Counted from the stretch's first letter, positions 6,070 to 15,479 are shown. The stretch: 64,000 nucleotides of DNA from CAYFVU01 sp964346645 (GCA_964346645.1 CAYFVU010000001.1:39319-103318); one strand, 5' to 3'. Made by a program: numbers and translations. The notes: generated from the sequence alone by a model not told the origin.

Positions 6070-8724
6070 ATGAAGAATTCAGTCCATTTTTTTAGCAAGA
6101 ACAACTATGTAAAGAATGCCGATCTCCTGAACAAGTTCGGTCTCAGAGGAAAACAGGCAAACGATTTTGCCTCTTTGGACCTCCCCATCGTTCCGGGCTT
6201 TATTCTCGATTCCGATATCGCCGCACATCTCGAGGATCAGGACCTTCAGCCGACGTTGAAGTCCTACCTCAAGAAGTGCGAAAAGGACAGCGGCAAGATT
6301 TTCAACGATCCCAAAAACCCGATGTTGGTGAAGGTAGTGATAAGCCCCGGCCTTGCAATCGCGCACTATCCGACACTGCACAATTTCGGTCTGACCGACA
6401 AGACCTTTGACGGTTTCACCACCTTCGTGGGCGATGAGTTCGGATATCACGAGCTACTCTTTCTACTGAACGGCTACTTCAACGTAGAGAAGCGTATCGC
6501 GGAGCTGGAAAACGATGCAAATAAGACCAAAGAGTTCCAATCCTACATAGATTCGATTGCCGAGGCCACTGCAAGAACCGATAAAAAGGCGAAAGAGGCC
6601 CATGCCACCCTCTTTTCCTCACTCAAGGGAAAACTGCCGGAGGAGTTTTTTCAGGACGCCTATGCGCAGCTCGAGATTATTCTCAAGCGCGTGAGCCGTC
6701 TCCTCAGTATAGACGATATGGACGACGAAGATGCCGCGCTTCTCATTCAACCTATGGTCTACGGAAACTACGGCAGTGACAGCGGGAACGGTGAGTTCTT
6801 TACCCGTAATGTGGTCACCGGAGAGAAGAAGCTGCAGGGACGCTTCTTTCCAAACACCTTCGATGTGATAGACAGGGAGGGTGAGGATATCAATTCCCTC
6901 GATAAAACCTATCTGAATGAACTCGAAAAGGTGGCAAGGACCGTCGAGGACCACTTCTTCGAGATTCGTTCCATCCGCTTCACTATAGAGAACAAGAAAC
7001 TCTGGTTAGTCGACCAGCGGCCGCTCATTACCAAGTCGACTCAGGCCGATTTGCAGACGCTCCTCGATCTGTATAAACGAAAGAAGATAACTACCGAATA
7101 TCTCATTCACGCGATAAAACCCGAGCAGCTCAACGAAATTCTCCACCCTGTTATAGACAAGGGTTCAGTGAAAGAGCTCAACGGTATTTCCGGCGGCATT
7201 GCCGGTGCACCCGGCGCTGCCATTGGTAAGGTCTACTTCTCAACAGAGGCGCTTCTCGATGCCTACAAGAGTGCACAACAGCATGGAGAGGACTCGCGAA
7301 TGATTCTCTGCATGCCGTCGACCTTCGCAGAGGATGTAAAGGCCATCGAGGTCGCAAAGGGAGTGCTCTCCGCAGAAGGTGGCTACTCTGCTCATGCATC
7401 GGTCGTGGCGCGGCAATACGGAAAGGTCTCTCTGGTCAACAAGCAACTCACCTTCAGCAACGGCAAGGCGAAAATAGGCCAGAAGACGGTGAAGGAGGGA
7501 GAACTTATCACCCTCGAAGTACCGCACTACGGCGAACCGAATATCTACTTCGGCGAGGCGGCACTCATAGAGCCCGATCCTGACGAATCCGGACTCATCG
7601 AGTTCATCGACAAGGTGAAGGATGAGTACGGGGGATTTCACGTGCGGGTCAATGCCGACACACCCCGAGATGCCAAGCTCGCACGCCGATTCGGCGCAGA
7701 AGGAATCGGACTGTGTCGAACGGAGCACATGTTCTTTCAGGAGGAACGGATAAACGTATTTAGGCAAATGATCATCTCCAACAACGAAGATGACCGACGT
7801 GCGGTGCTAAAAAAGCTCAAAGGGATGCAGACCGATGATTTTTACGGTCTATTCAAGGAGATGAACGGAAAGGAGGTAACCATCCGCCTCCTCGATGCGC
7901 CTCTGCACGAGTTCCTGCCGCACAACGAGACGCAGATGAAGGCCTTTATCAACTTCCTCCAGAGCCAACAGAGTTCGGGAACAAAGGTCAACGGAAGCGA
8001 AATACGACGTCTGAGTGAAGCGCTCGGCGAGTTCAACCCCATGCTCGGGCACCGCGGCTGCCGTGTAGCGGTGAGCTACCCCGAGATTTACGAGATGCAG
8101 GTCGAAGCACTCTTCGAAGCGGCCTACAAGGCACGCAAGGAGGGGGTGAAGGTCTATCCTGAGATCATGATTCCGCTCATCATGAACGCAGATGAGCTGA
8201 AACTGATAATCTACGGAAAGAAGATCGAGGGAAAAACCTACAGTGGACTCGCACAGATCGAAGAACATGTGCGGAAGAAGAGGAAAGAGACCAAGCCGAT
8301 CGATTACAAATTCGGCACCATGGTCGAGCTCCCCGTGGCTGCGCTCTCTGCAGGCGATATAGCCCGTTACGCCGAGTTCTTCTCTTTCGGCACGAACGAT
8401 CTCACGCAGACCACCATCGGTCTTTCGAGAGACGACTATACCTCGTTCATGCCCGACTACACCCTCTACGACATCCTGAACGGCAATCCGTTTCAGTATC
8501 TCGATCCCGGAGTAAAAGAGCTGATCGGTACGGCGGTGAGAAGAGGCAAGATGACTCGTCCGGGCATATCGACGGGACTCTGCGGCGAGCACGGGGCTAT
8601 TCCCGAAAACATCGCCTTCTGCATAGCGGCAGGATTGGACTACGTCTCATGCTCGGTCTACTCGGTGCCCATTTCGATACTGGCAGTGGCCCAGCAGCTC
8701 GTTCCAAAGGAGTCGGGGCAGTAA
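6070..8724 (+). CDS. PPDK-family protein with an altered ATP-grasp half
   Basis: At 884 residues it has the full PPDK layout: N-terminal nucleotide half (1-350), phosphohistidine domain (about 370-510) and PEP/pyruvate barrel (about 530-880). The swivelling-domain histidine is kept (His442 in GGYSAHASVVARQYG), as are the barrel motifs GIGLCRTEHMFF, DAPLHEFLPH, NPMLGHRGCR, GTMVELPVAAL, FFSFGTNDLTQ and the catalytic Cys in TGLCGEHG. The nucleotide half is different: where Clostridium symbiosum PPDK has VRSGARASMPGMMDT (Arg92) this has VVISPGLAIAHYPTL; its Glu323 (DMEFTIE) is Arg303 here, and Gln335 is Asp315. The usual reaction is AMP + PEP + PPi to ATP + pyruvate + Pi, or the reverse. Given the changes, normal ATP use is doubtful, so I leave the symbol blank. 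Strong AAGGAG ribosome site; probably co-transcribed with the two genes before it. Confidence 0.8.
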   Translation: MKNSVHFFSKNNYVKNADLLNKFGLRGKQANDFASLDLPIVPGFILDSDIAAHLEDQDLQPTLKSYLKKCEKDSGKIFNDPKNPMLVKVVISPGLAIAHYPTLHNFGLTDKTFDGFTTFVGDEFGYHELLFLLNGYFNVEKRIAELENDANKTKEFQSYIDSIAEATARTDKKAKEAHATLFSSLKGKLPEEFFQDAYAQLEIILKRVSRLLSIDDMDDEDAALLIQPMVYGNYGSDSGNGEFFTRNVVTGEKKLQGRFFPNTFDVIDREGEDINSLDKTYLNELEKVARTVEDHFFEIRSIRFTIENKKLWLVDQRPLITKSTQADLQTLLDLYKRKKITTEYLIHAIKPEQLNEILHPVIDKGSVKELNGISGGIAGAPGAAIGKVYFSTEALLDAYKSAQQHGEDSRMILCMPSTFAEDVKAIEVAKGVLSAEGGYSAHASVVARQYGKVSLVNKQLTFSNGKAKIGQKTVKEGELITLEVPHYGEPNIYFGEAALIEPDPDESGLIEFIDKVKDEYGGFHVRVNADTPRDAKLARRFGAEGIGLCRTEHMFFQEERINVFRQMIISNNEDDRRAVLKKLKGMQTDDFYGLFKEMNGKEVTIRLLDAPLHEFLPHNETQMKAFINFLQSQQSSGTKVNGSEIRRLSEALGEFNPMLGHRGCRVAVSYPEIYEMQVEALFEAAYKARKEGVKVYPEIMIPLIMNADELKLIIYGKKIEGKTYSGLAQIEEHVRKKRKETKPIDYKFGTMVELPVAALSAGDIARYAEFFSFGTNDLTQTTIGLSRDDYTSFMPDYTLYDILNGNPFQYLDPGVKELIGTAVRRGKMTRPGISTGLCGEHGAIPENIAFCIAAGLDYVSCSVYSVPISILAVAQQLVPKESGQ

Positions 8725-8872
8725 TAAGCGCAACGCAATCGACATGAAACTCACGATGCGATTGTCTCAGGGCTACTGCGGGGGCCGTTTCTCCTGAGGC
8801 ATCGCCTAAGATCCCCTAAACCCTTCGCAGGAGTTCATATTAGAGGAGATTCGATCGTAGGAGCTCAGATTC

Positions 8873-9418
8873 CTACCAGAGCCCGAACTTCTCCACACCC
8901 GCCTTTACGAGCTTTGCCGCCTCGCGTGCATCACTCTTCGGGATGTTTGTCTCCTTGTTGAAGGTCTCCTTGAAGAAGTACTCGAGGGTGTCGAGCACAT
9001 CCTCTTGATTGTAGAAGACTAGAGAAAAGTTGACACCTTGAGGCTTCATGATGGTAAACGATGAGTAGGAGACGATGGGTTCCTTGCTCACCATGACCCT
9101 CGTCTGATTCTTTGCAGTGTAGATCTCGAGCTCTTTGAATCTGTGAGGGATCCTCTGTATGGTGTCTCTGCGGAACGGCTCGATGTACTTTCTCGGATAC
9201 GTAGCGGGCTCGACGAGCACAAAGAGTTTGTTCCCGTCGGTCTGAAACGTCAGTCCCTCCTCGGTGAGATAGAGGCTCTTCACCCCGCTGTAGGCTACTA
9301 CCTCGAAGATGGAGTACGTGCTCGTTTCGCTGAAGAAAGAGGAGACGATGTAGCCCCCTTCCCTCGGTAGTTTGTCCTGAGAATAGGCCTGAAACAGATC
9401 AAGTGCTTTAGGTGCCAT
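8873..9418 (-). CDS. Unrecognised 181-residue cytoplasmic protein
   Basis: No family recognised. There is no signal peptide or membrane segment. The middle is rich in beta-strand-like sequence (SLYLTEEGLTFQTDGNKLFVLVEP) and the end is helical (AAKLVKAGVEKFGLW). Translation is credible: the start ATG has GAAAGGAGCG upstream and a good promoter lies just before it. It ends 148 bases from the convergent end of the PPDK-like gene. It lies downstream of the TPR gene on the same strand but seems to have its own promoter. Confidence 0.65.
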   Translation of the reverse strand: MAPKALDLFQAYSQDKLPREGGYIVSSFFSETSTYSIFEVVAYSGVKSLYLTEEGLTFQTDGNKLFVLVEPATYPRKYIEPFRRDTIQRIPHRFKELEIYTAKNQTRVMVSKEPIVSYSSFTIMKPQGVNFSLVFYNQEDVLDTLEYFFKETFNKETNIPKSDAREAAKLVKAGVEKFGLW

Positions 9419-9440
9419 AAAACGCTCCTTTCAATTCTTC

Positions 9441-9468
9441 ATTATATCAATTTTTCGAGTCGAATCAA
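9441..9468 (-). promoter_or_regulatory. Promoter of the 181-residue gene
   Basis: Read on the minus strand: -35 TTGATT (9468-9463), a 16-base spacer, and a perfect -10 TATAAT (9446-9441), followed by a GAAAGGAGCG ribosome site and the ATG at 9418. It is one of the best promoter matches in the window. Confidence 0.65.
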
Positions 9469-9479
9469 GAAATTAAATT

Positions 9480-9495
9480 CTCCGTTTACCCGGAG
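9480..9495 (-). terminator. Short hairpin at the end of the TPR gene
   Basis: On the minus strand CTCCG, a six-base loop containing the TPR stop codon, then CGGAG, followed by AATTTAATTT. The stem is only 5 bp and the tail is mixed A/T, so termination would be weak at best. Confidence 0.3.
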
Positions 9496-11402
9496 CCGCT
9501 TCTCAGCGTCTCCGCCTGTTGCAGAAAGCGGAGGGCAAAGCCGTCCATACCCTGTCGCCGATAGATCTCCCCGATGTTGTAGAAGCCGCGCCAGTCCTTA
9601 GGATCGGTGCTGGTGGCGAGCCTGAAGTGGGAGAGAGCACTCTCCATCTTCCCCTCTTTGAAACGCAGGACGCCTGCAATGAGACAGAGACTGGCTGAGG
9701 GCCGGGCGAAATACTGCAGAGCCTGCTCGGCGGTATCCGCTGCTCTCTGTTTTTGCCCCGCCTTCTCCAGACAGAAGATGTAGGGGCGCAGGAGCTCCTC
9801 CTTCTCAGGGGTCTCTCTGAGAAGCCGGCGGTAGAGCTCGGCTGCAGTCTCGTACTCGCCCGTTTTTCGGTAACAGATCGCCCTCATGCGCTGGAAGTAG
9901 AGTTCGGCCTCCGTCTTGACCTCACTGCGAATAGAAAGGTACTCTTCGATCTTCTCTATAGACTTGCCGTACTCACTCCTCTGGTACAGATCGTGAATGT
10001 AGATCCTTCGACGTCTCTGATCATCCGGCGCAAGACTGAGGTAACGGTCGAAGATATCGTCCATAGAGCCCTTACTCTTGCCCTCTTCGAAAAGGCCTAT
10101 AAGTCCCTCGTAGGCCGCGATCTCCTCTGGGTTTATACCGATGATCTTTCGGTACCACTTCTCGGCGAGCTCTTCGTACCCGCACTTCCTATACGTATCG
10201 GCGAGAGCGTTCAGCAGGTGTTGATCCGGACCGAACGTTCTCACCGCTTCCTGCACGACCGGGAGCAGTTCTGACGCCTCGGTATCGAGCTTCCAGTTGC
10301 AGAGTACGGTGTAGTAGTGAACCGTTTCATTTCCCGGGTCCAAGCGTTCCACCTTTCGCAGCCGCCCGAGCATCTCCTCGTACTCCCCGAGCTGCCAGTG
10401 GATGAGGGCTATGCCGTAGTGTGCGCCGATGTGTCGTCTGTCGCCGTCGAATACGCGGGTAAAGTGGTTGCTCGCGAGCTCGTACTCCTCCATCTCTCTG
10501 TAACACTCACCGGCTACCAGGTGCATCGCCACATCGCCCTTGTTCTGGTGCAATACTTGCAGTGCGTAGTGCAGCGCTTGGGAGTAATTTCCCCTATCGA
10601 AGTACTGCCTCGCCAAATACCTGTCTCCCTCTGAGGCAGTGGGCGGGGTAAACTTGCCATGTCCTCGTGGGGCCGGTGCGAAGCTCTTGAAGAGCTCGAG
10701 AGCCTCCTCGTCCCGCCCCGTTTTGAGCATGAGTACGGCAATTCGGTAGGCGATCAATTCGTCGTCCGGAGAGTAGGAGAGGGCATTGCGGTAATCTTCG
10801 AGTGCCTGTTCGTATTCGCCCTGAATGCGGTGGATCATCCCTAGGTAGAGGTGAGGAAGAATGCCCCGATCACTATGCTCGGAGAGGAAGGAGAAGAGCT
10901 CCTCGGCATACTCGTGGTAACCTCTCTTGAAACTCTTTATTCCCTCGACGAGGAGAGCGTTCAGATATCCGGCGTAGACACGGGTGTTTTCCGGGCTCCT
11001 CTTCACCGCCTCGCCGAGTAGGGAGACGGCGTCGGAGCTGCGGCCGAGCTTGAGGTAGATGTAGCCGAGGAGACTCTGCGCATAGCCGAGGTCCGGACGT
11101 ATCGATAGGGCGTAACGAAGGGCGTCTGCGGCCCTTCTGTGCTCTCCCGCGGAGAGGAGGGTTCTTCCGAGAAAGAAGAAACCGGCCGAGGAGTCGGGTC
11201 GCAGCTCAACGAAGCGTCTGAGCATGTCGATAGCCTGCGGATATGCGCCGACTGCATGATAGCTGCGCCCGAGATAGAGAAACGCCTCTTCGACCTCGTC
11301 GGTTACGGACACGATACTGCGTAACCGTGCGATCGCCTCGGAGTAATTACGCCTTTTCCCCAGTTCCAAGGCCTCTCGGAAGAGGGTTTGATAGTCACTC
11401 AT
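9486..11402 (-). CDS. Tetratricopeptide-repeat protein
   Basis: The 638-residue protein is almost entirely TPR units of about 34 residues, for example YSEAIARLRSIV, AVGAYPQAIDMLRRF, HRRAADALRYALSIRPDLG and YEQALEDYRNALSYSPDD. The array ends with FALRFLQQAETLRSGSG. I chose the start MSDYQTLF at 11402 (GAGGATAGGT upstream); the frame stays open 90 codons further but that part runs over the purA start and has unlike composition. No signal peptide or membrane segment is seen, so it is probably a cytoplasmic scaffold. It is divergent from purA. Partner unknown. Confidence 0.82.
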   Translation of the reverse strand: MSDYQTLFREALELGKRRNYSEAIARLRSIVSVTDEVEEAFLYLGRSYHAVGAYPQAIDMLRRFVELRPDSSAGFFFLGRTLLSAGEHRRAADALRYALSIRPDLGYAQSLLGYIYLKLGRSSDAVSLLGEAVKRSPENTRVYAGYLNALLVEGIKSFKRGYHEYAEELFSFLSEHSDRGILPHLYLGMIHRIQGEYEQALEDYRNALSYSPDDELIAYRIAVLMLKTGRDEEALELFKSFAPAPRGHGKFTPPTASEGDRYLARQYFDRGNYSQALHYALQVLHQNKGDVAMHLVAGECYREMEEYELASNHFTRVFDGDRRHIGAHYGIALIHWQLGEYEEMLGRLRKVERLDPGNETVHYYTVLCNWKLDTEASELLPVVQEAVRTFGPDQHLLNALADTYRKCGYEELAEKWYRKIIGINPEEIAAYEGLIGLFEEGKSKGSMDDIFDRYLSLAPDDQRRRRIYIHDLYQRSEYGKSIEKIEEYLSIRSEVKTEAELYFQRMRAICYRKTGEYETAAELYRRLLRETPEKEELLRPYIFCLEKAGQKQRAADTAEQALQYFARPSASLCLIAGVLRFKEGKMESALSHFRLATSTDPKDWRGFYNIGEIYRRQGMDGFALRFLQQAETLRSGSG

Positions 11403-11462
11403 ACCTATCCTCAGAGTACATGAGTTTTTTCCCCGAACGCAAGTGAAATGTATAATAAAGTT

Positions 11463-11494
11463 TTGACAAAGCGGGTCCTTTCTGCAACTATACA
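11463..11494 (+). promoter_or_regulatory. Candidate promoter of purA
   Basis: A perfect -35 TTGACA (11463-11468) is followed by an A/T-rich stretch; ACTATA (spacer 18) or TATACA (spacer 20) can serve as -10. It overlaps a minus-strand TATTAT (about 11452-11457) that could serve the divergent TPR gene, so the two promoters may compete. Confidence 0.45.
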
Positions 11495-11550
11495 TTATGT
11501 GAGAAGAAAAAAAAGTAAAATCGCTGCACAGATAAGGATAGGAGGGAAAA

Positions 11551-12774
11551 TTGAATATTGTAGTTGTAGGCGCCCAGTGGGGAGATGAGGGAAAAGGTAA
11601 AATCGTAGACTTTCTCTGCGAGGGTGCGGGCCTCGTGGTGAGATACTCCGGAGGGGCGAATGCCGGGCACACGGTAGTGTGGCGTGGAGAGACCTACAAG
11701 CTACACCTCGTGCCCTCCGGTGTGGTTTCTCCCGATACAAGCGTGGTTCTCGGTTCCGGTATGGTCATAGATCCGGAGAGCCTCTTCGAGGAATTGGATA
11801 CTTTGACGCGTCAGGGGATAGACTGGCAGGGGAGAGTCTTTATCTCCGATCGTGCGCACTTGGTCATTCCCGAATACAAGAGCATGGACAAGGAGATGGA
11901 TTCGAAGAGGAGGAATCCGATCGGCACCACGGGTCGGGGAATAGGCGTGGCCTACGCCCAAAAGGCGAACAGGGACGGCATACGCCTCGCAGACATCAAC
12001 GACGACGAATTCCTCGAGACGCTGCGCGATCACGAAAAATCATTCCTCGATCCCTTCATCCCGCGACTGCGCGAAATGAGCATCAATCTTCGGGCATTCA
12101 TGGACAGGCGCGGACCGGAAAACGTGCTCTACGAGGGAGCCCAAGGAGTTCTGCTCGATCTCGACATAGGATCGTATCCCTACGTTTCATCCGGCTGCTC
12201 GGCTGCCTCCGGCGCTGCGGTAGGCGGCGCCATAGGCCCGAAGGATATCGACAAGGTCTTCGGGGTCTTCAAGGCCTACACCACGAGGGTGGGCAACGGA
12301 CCGTTCCCCTCCGAGTTCACCGAAGAGAGAGACGGCGATCTCGGTGACACGATACGTGAGATCGGCCACGAGTACGGGGTGACCACAGGTAGACCACGGA
12401 GGACCGGTTATCTCGACCTCGTATCTCTCGCCTACGCCTGTAAGACCAACTCGATCGATTCACTGGTTCTCACCCACTTAGACGTGTATGACGAATTCGA
12501 CGAAGTGACCGCCTGCATCGCCTATTCGGTCGACGGAAAGGAGATCACGGACTTTCCCACATCTCCACGGGTGCTGCAACGCGCCGAACCCGTGCTCAGG
12601 AGCTTTCCCGGGTGGAAGAAGTCACTCTCTCAGGCACAAAGCTACGAAGAACTTCCGGAAAACGCCAAGTCGTACATCCGTTTCATAGAAGAGTTTACGA
12701 AGACCGAGGTCGGTATCGTTTCGGTCGGGCCGGACCGAGAACAGACCTTCATACGCACCCCCGTGTGGGAATAG
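11551..12774 (+). CDS. purA: Adenylosuccinate synthetase
   Basis: The enzyme joins IMP and aspartate using GTP to give adenylosuccinate, the first step to AMP. At 407 residues it is a little short compared with E. coli (432), but all signature motifs are present: GAQWGDEGKGKIVDFL at the start, SGGANAGHTV with the catalytic His, GTTGRGIGVAY, YEGAQGVLLDLDIGSYPYV and VTTGRPRRTGYLDL. The start is TTG at 11551, preceded by a strong GGATAGGAGGG ribosome site; no ATG is available nearby. Nine bases separate it from the TIGR03546 gene, so these plus-strand genes may be co-transcribed. Cytoplasmic. Confidence 0.96.
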   Translation: MNIVVVGAQWGDEGKGKIVDFLCEGAGLVVRYSGGANAGHTVVWRGETYKLHLVPSGVVSPDTSVVLGSGMVIDPESLFEELDTLTRQGIDWQGRVFISDRAHLVIPEYKSMDKEMDSKRRNPIGTTGRGIGVAYAQKANRDGIRLADINDDEFLETLRDHEKSFLDPFIPRLREMSINLRAFMDRRGPENVLYEGAQGVLLDLDIGSYPYVSSGCSAASGAAVGGAIGPKDIDKVFGVFKAYTTRVGNGPFPSEFTEERDGDLGDTIREIGHEYGVTTGRPRRTGYLDLVSLAYACKTNSIDSLVLTHLDVYDEFDEVTACIAYSVDGKEITDFPTSPRVLQRAEPVLRSFPGWKKSLSQAQSYEELPENAKSYIRFIEEFTKTEVGIVSVGPDREQTFIRTPVWE

Positions 12775-12783
12775 AGCGGCGCA

Positions 12784-13323
12784 ATGATTACACTGATCGC
12801 AAAATTCTTTGCCGCGATCAACGCGAACTCCCGTCCAGGCGAAATAGGGGCGGGATTCGCCTGCGGCGTCATGCTGGCCCTCATACCCTTCGGAAATCTT
12901 CTCTGGTTTCTTCTCTTCATCGTTTTCTTTCTCCTCCGGCTCCACGCCGGTACGATGCTGCTCGTAACAGCTGTATTAAAGTTTTTTATCGGTTTCACCG
13001 ATCCGCTTTTGGATACGATAGGGCTGTGGTTCTTGACTCATCCGAGCCTCTACGACGCTTTTACCGCGCTCTACAACACCCCCTTCATCCCGCTCACAAG
13101 GTTTTACAACTCCTTGGTGACCGGAGGTCTGCTCTTCGGCGCCGTAATCTGGCTGCCGCTCTTCTTCCTCGGGAAGATAGCTGTCGTCGGGTACCGCAAT
13201 ACGGTACGAGACAAGATAGCAGAGAGCAAACTGGTAAAGAGCATAGGCAGGTATCCTGCGGTGGCGAAAATCTCCGCAGCGCTGCGTAAGGTAAGCGGTG
13301 TCTACAAGAGCTGGAGTTCCTGA
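12784..13323 (+). CDS. TIGR03546 family membrane protein
   Basis: A 179-residue protein with an N-terminal SRPGEIGAGFACGVMLALIP segment, typical of the DUF2062-like TIGR03546 family, and about three membrane spans (roughly 25-75 and 118-145). Function unknown. The family is usually encoded directly before a TIGR03545 gene, as here: its TGA overlaps the next ATG by one base (TGATG). That coupling suggests the two products act together in the inner membrane. Confidence 0.82.
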   Translation: MITLIAKFFAAINANSRPGEIGAGFACGVMLALIPFGNLLWFLLFIVFFLLRLHAGTMLLVTAVLKFFIGFTDPLLDTIGLWFLTHPSLYDAFTALYNTPFIPLTRFYNSLVTGGLLFGAVIWLPLFFLGKIAVVGYRNTVRDKIAESKLVKSIGRYPAVAKISAALRKVSGVYKSWSS

Positions 13324-15479
13324 TGAGCATGAACAGACGTATTCCCAAACTATTCCGAAAAGCCCTTCCCGAAAAAAAGTTCCTCAAAAAGATCCGGAAG
13401 CGCATATACGTAAAACGGGAACAAGAGTTCATCGATTCGGTAATGCCGGTGGGAGAAGACGGATACCGCCGGCTCAAGGAAAGTCCTACCGATGAGGAGA
13501 TAAAGCGTCTCCGTAAACTGGCGAAGGAGATCAAGAAGAATAGGGGAGTTCTCACCACCTGGAAGCTTGCCGTCATCGCCGTGTTCTTCGGGGCTATAAT
13601 CGTATTCAACCTCCTCTTCAAAGATGTGCTTGTAGAGAGAATCGCCGAGAGGAACCTGCAGAGCCTCTTTCAGGCACGAGTCGATATGGTCGAACCGCAT
13701 GTATCGATCTTCGGTGCTAGCATATCTTTCGAGAGTCTCACCGTCGCGGACAAGGAGAGACCCTTCAAGAATCTTTTCGAGCTCGGCCACACCGAATTGT
13801 CCGTGCATCTCTATCAGCTGCTGCGTGGACGCGTGGTAATAAAAACCGCCGAAAGCAGAGAGATCCGTTTCGGCACAGAGCGGGAGACATCCGGACTCAT
13901 AGAAACCGCGGAGCGTGATGCCGACGGCGGCGAATCCCGGGGCGAGGATCCCGGTTCCGGCTCGGGGACTTCGGAGATACTGCAGGATCTCGGGTCCCGG
14001 AGCGTAGAGAAACTCATAGGCTCATACGAGAATCGTCTCGAGAGCCCTGCATTCGTAGAAGAGACGAACGAGAGACTGCAGGATTCGATCGTTTCGTGGA
14101 ACGAGCGTATCGAGAATACGGGTCAGCAAATAGAAGAGTTGAGGACGGAGGCACAAAGGCTCGTAGAGAGGGACCCGAGGAGTTTCGAGTCCGTCGAAGA
14201 GGCGAAGGATTACATCGATCTCCTGAAGGAAAAGCAGAGACGGGTGGAGGAGATCTACGAAGAGGCCTCCGAAATGCGAAAGGAGTTTCGCGAGGACACC
14301 GAGTTCGCAGGCTCTTTGGACGAGAGGTTTAAAGATGTCATCGACAAAGACATCGCGTTTCTCGAGGAAGCGATGGGCTCCTTCGGCATCGATGTACGAA
14401 ATGCGGTTTCCAGTACGGCGAAACCGCTCATTCGTGAGGCTCTGGGGCGGAGTTACGACTATACGCGGAAGGCACTCAGCACCGCGAAGGAGGTACGCAA
14501 CAGGAGCGCCGGTCGAAAACCGGCCTATGCGAAGGACAGGGGACGTGTCGGCTCTACCATTCGCTATCCCACCGAACACTTTCCCCGTTTTCTACTCGAG
14601 ACCTTCTATCTCTCTTTCGGAAGGCAGGAGAGCAGGGGGGAGAGGGAGTTCAGCGTAAGAGATATCGCGTTCGATCCCGACGAGTGGAAACGTCCCATTT
14701 CTCTCTCCTACCGGAGCACTCCCGAGGGCAGACGAACCGATATCAGTGCCGAGATCGATCTCCGATCCGAAAGCGAGATACCGTTAGATGCAGAGGCAAT
14801 ATTCGAGGATTATCCTGTACGCATCGACACGGGTCTCTCCGAACTCTCGCTCGAGTCCTTCGAGGGGCTCATGGACAACCGTATCGACTTCTCTCTCGAC
14901 TCCATCTCCGAGGGCGAGGGAAACGCCCTCATCACCTTCAAGGAGGCCAGATTCGATTTCTCGGACGACTCCGGCCCCATTACCGAAGCGCTGCGAGACA
15001 TATTCTCCGAGATCGACACCGTCGATTTCGAAGTAGCGTTTACCTTCGAAAACAATACTATCGACTCTCTCTCGGTAGAGACCGACCTCGACCGCATTCT
15101 CAGGGATCGCCTCGGGGCATATCTGAAGGAGCTCGCCGATGAGGCTGCAGCGCGGGTCGAGCGTGAGCTCAGAGCGTATATCCAATCCTACCTCGAGAAG
15201 AATCGGGATCTCCGCAATGCCCTGAATGTGTTCGAGGAGGAGATCGTCGGACAGGTCCGCGAGGCCGAGAGTATCGATGAGCTCCTCGAGACGCAGCAAG
15301 AGAAGGCGCAGGCATTCGTCGAAGGCAAGTTAGATGAGGCAAAGGCCAGGGCCCAAGAGGCCAAGAGGCAGGCCGAAGAGGAGGCGAAAGAACGGGCGGA
15401 AGAGCAGAAGAAGAAACTCGAACAGGAGCGGGACAAGCAACTCGACAAGGCGAAGGACAAGGTGAAGGAGCTCTTCTGA
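13323..15479 (+). CDS. TIGR03545 family protein (membrane-anchored, AsmA-like fold suspected)
   Basis: A 718-residue protein with a basic cytoplasmic N-terminus (KKFLKKIRKRIYVKREQEF), one membrane span near residues 80-97 (VIAVFFGAIIVFNLLF) and a long periplasmic part. The central region is coiled coil (about 210-400, rich in Glu/Arg), followed by a beta-rich domain, and the tail is a Lys/Glu/Ala helix (AKERAEEQKKKLEQERDKQ). The opening of the periplasmic part (VEPHVSIFGASISFESLTVAD) is similar in style to AsmA/TamB proteins, so a role in moving lipids or building the outer membrane is possible, but this is inference. It is translationally coupled to TIGR03546. Confidence 0.8.
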   Translation: MSMNRRIPKLFRKALPEKKFLKKIRKRIYVKREQEFIDSVMPVGEDGYRRLKESPTDEEIKRLRKLAKEIKKNRGVLTTWKLAVIAVFFGAIIVFNLLFKDVLVERIAERNLQSLFQARVDMVEPHVSIFGASISFESLTVADKERPFKNLFELGHTELSVHLYQLLRGRVVIKTAESREIRFGTERETSGLIETAERDADGGESRGEDPGSGSGTSEILQDLGSRSVEKLIGSYENRLESPAFVEETNERLQDSIVSWNERIENTGQQIEELRTEAQRLVERDPRSFESVEEAKDYIDLLKEKQRRVEEIYEEASEMRKEFREDTEFAGSLDERFKDVIDKDIAFLEEAMGSFGIDVRNAVSSTAKPLIREALGRSYDYTRKALSTAKEVRNRSAGRKPAYAKDRGRVGSTIRYPTEHFPRFLLETFYLSFGRQESRGEREFSVRDIAFDPDEWKRPISLSYRSTPEGRRTDISAEIDLRSESEIPLDAEAIFEDYPVRIDTGLSELSLESFEGLMDNRIDFSLDSISEGEGNALITFKEARFDFSDDSGPITEALRDIFSEIDTVDFEVAFTFENNTIDSLSVETDLDRILRDRLGAYLKELADEAAARVERELRAYIQSYLEKNRDLRNALNVFEEEIVGQVREAESIDELLETQQEKAQAFVEGKLDEAKARAQEAKRQAEEEAKERAEEQKKKLEQERDKQLDKAKDKVKELF

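Noticed and set aside
8857..8876. GTAGGA/TCCTAC hairpin between convergent genes
   Set aside because: Only six base pairs, an eight-base loop, and no T-run; not supported as a terminator.
11403..11672. 90 extra codons before the TPR protein start
   Set aside because: They run over the purA start and the shared promoter region, have unlike composition, and a better start with ribosome site exists at 11402.
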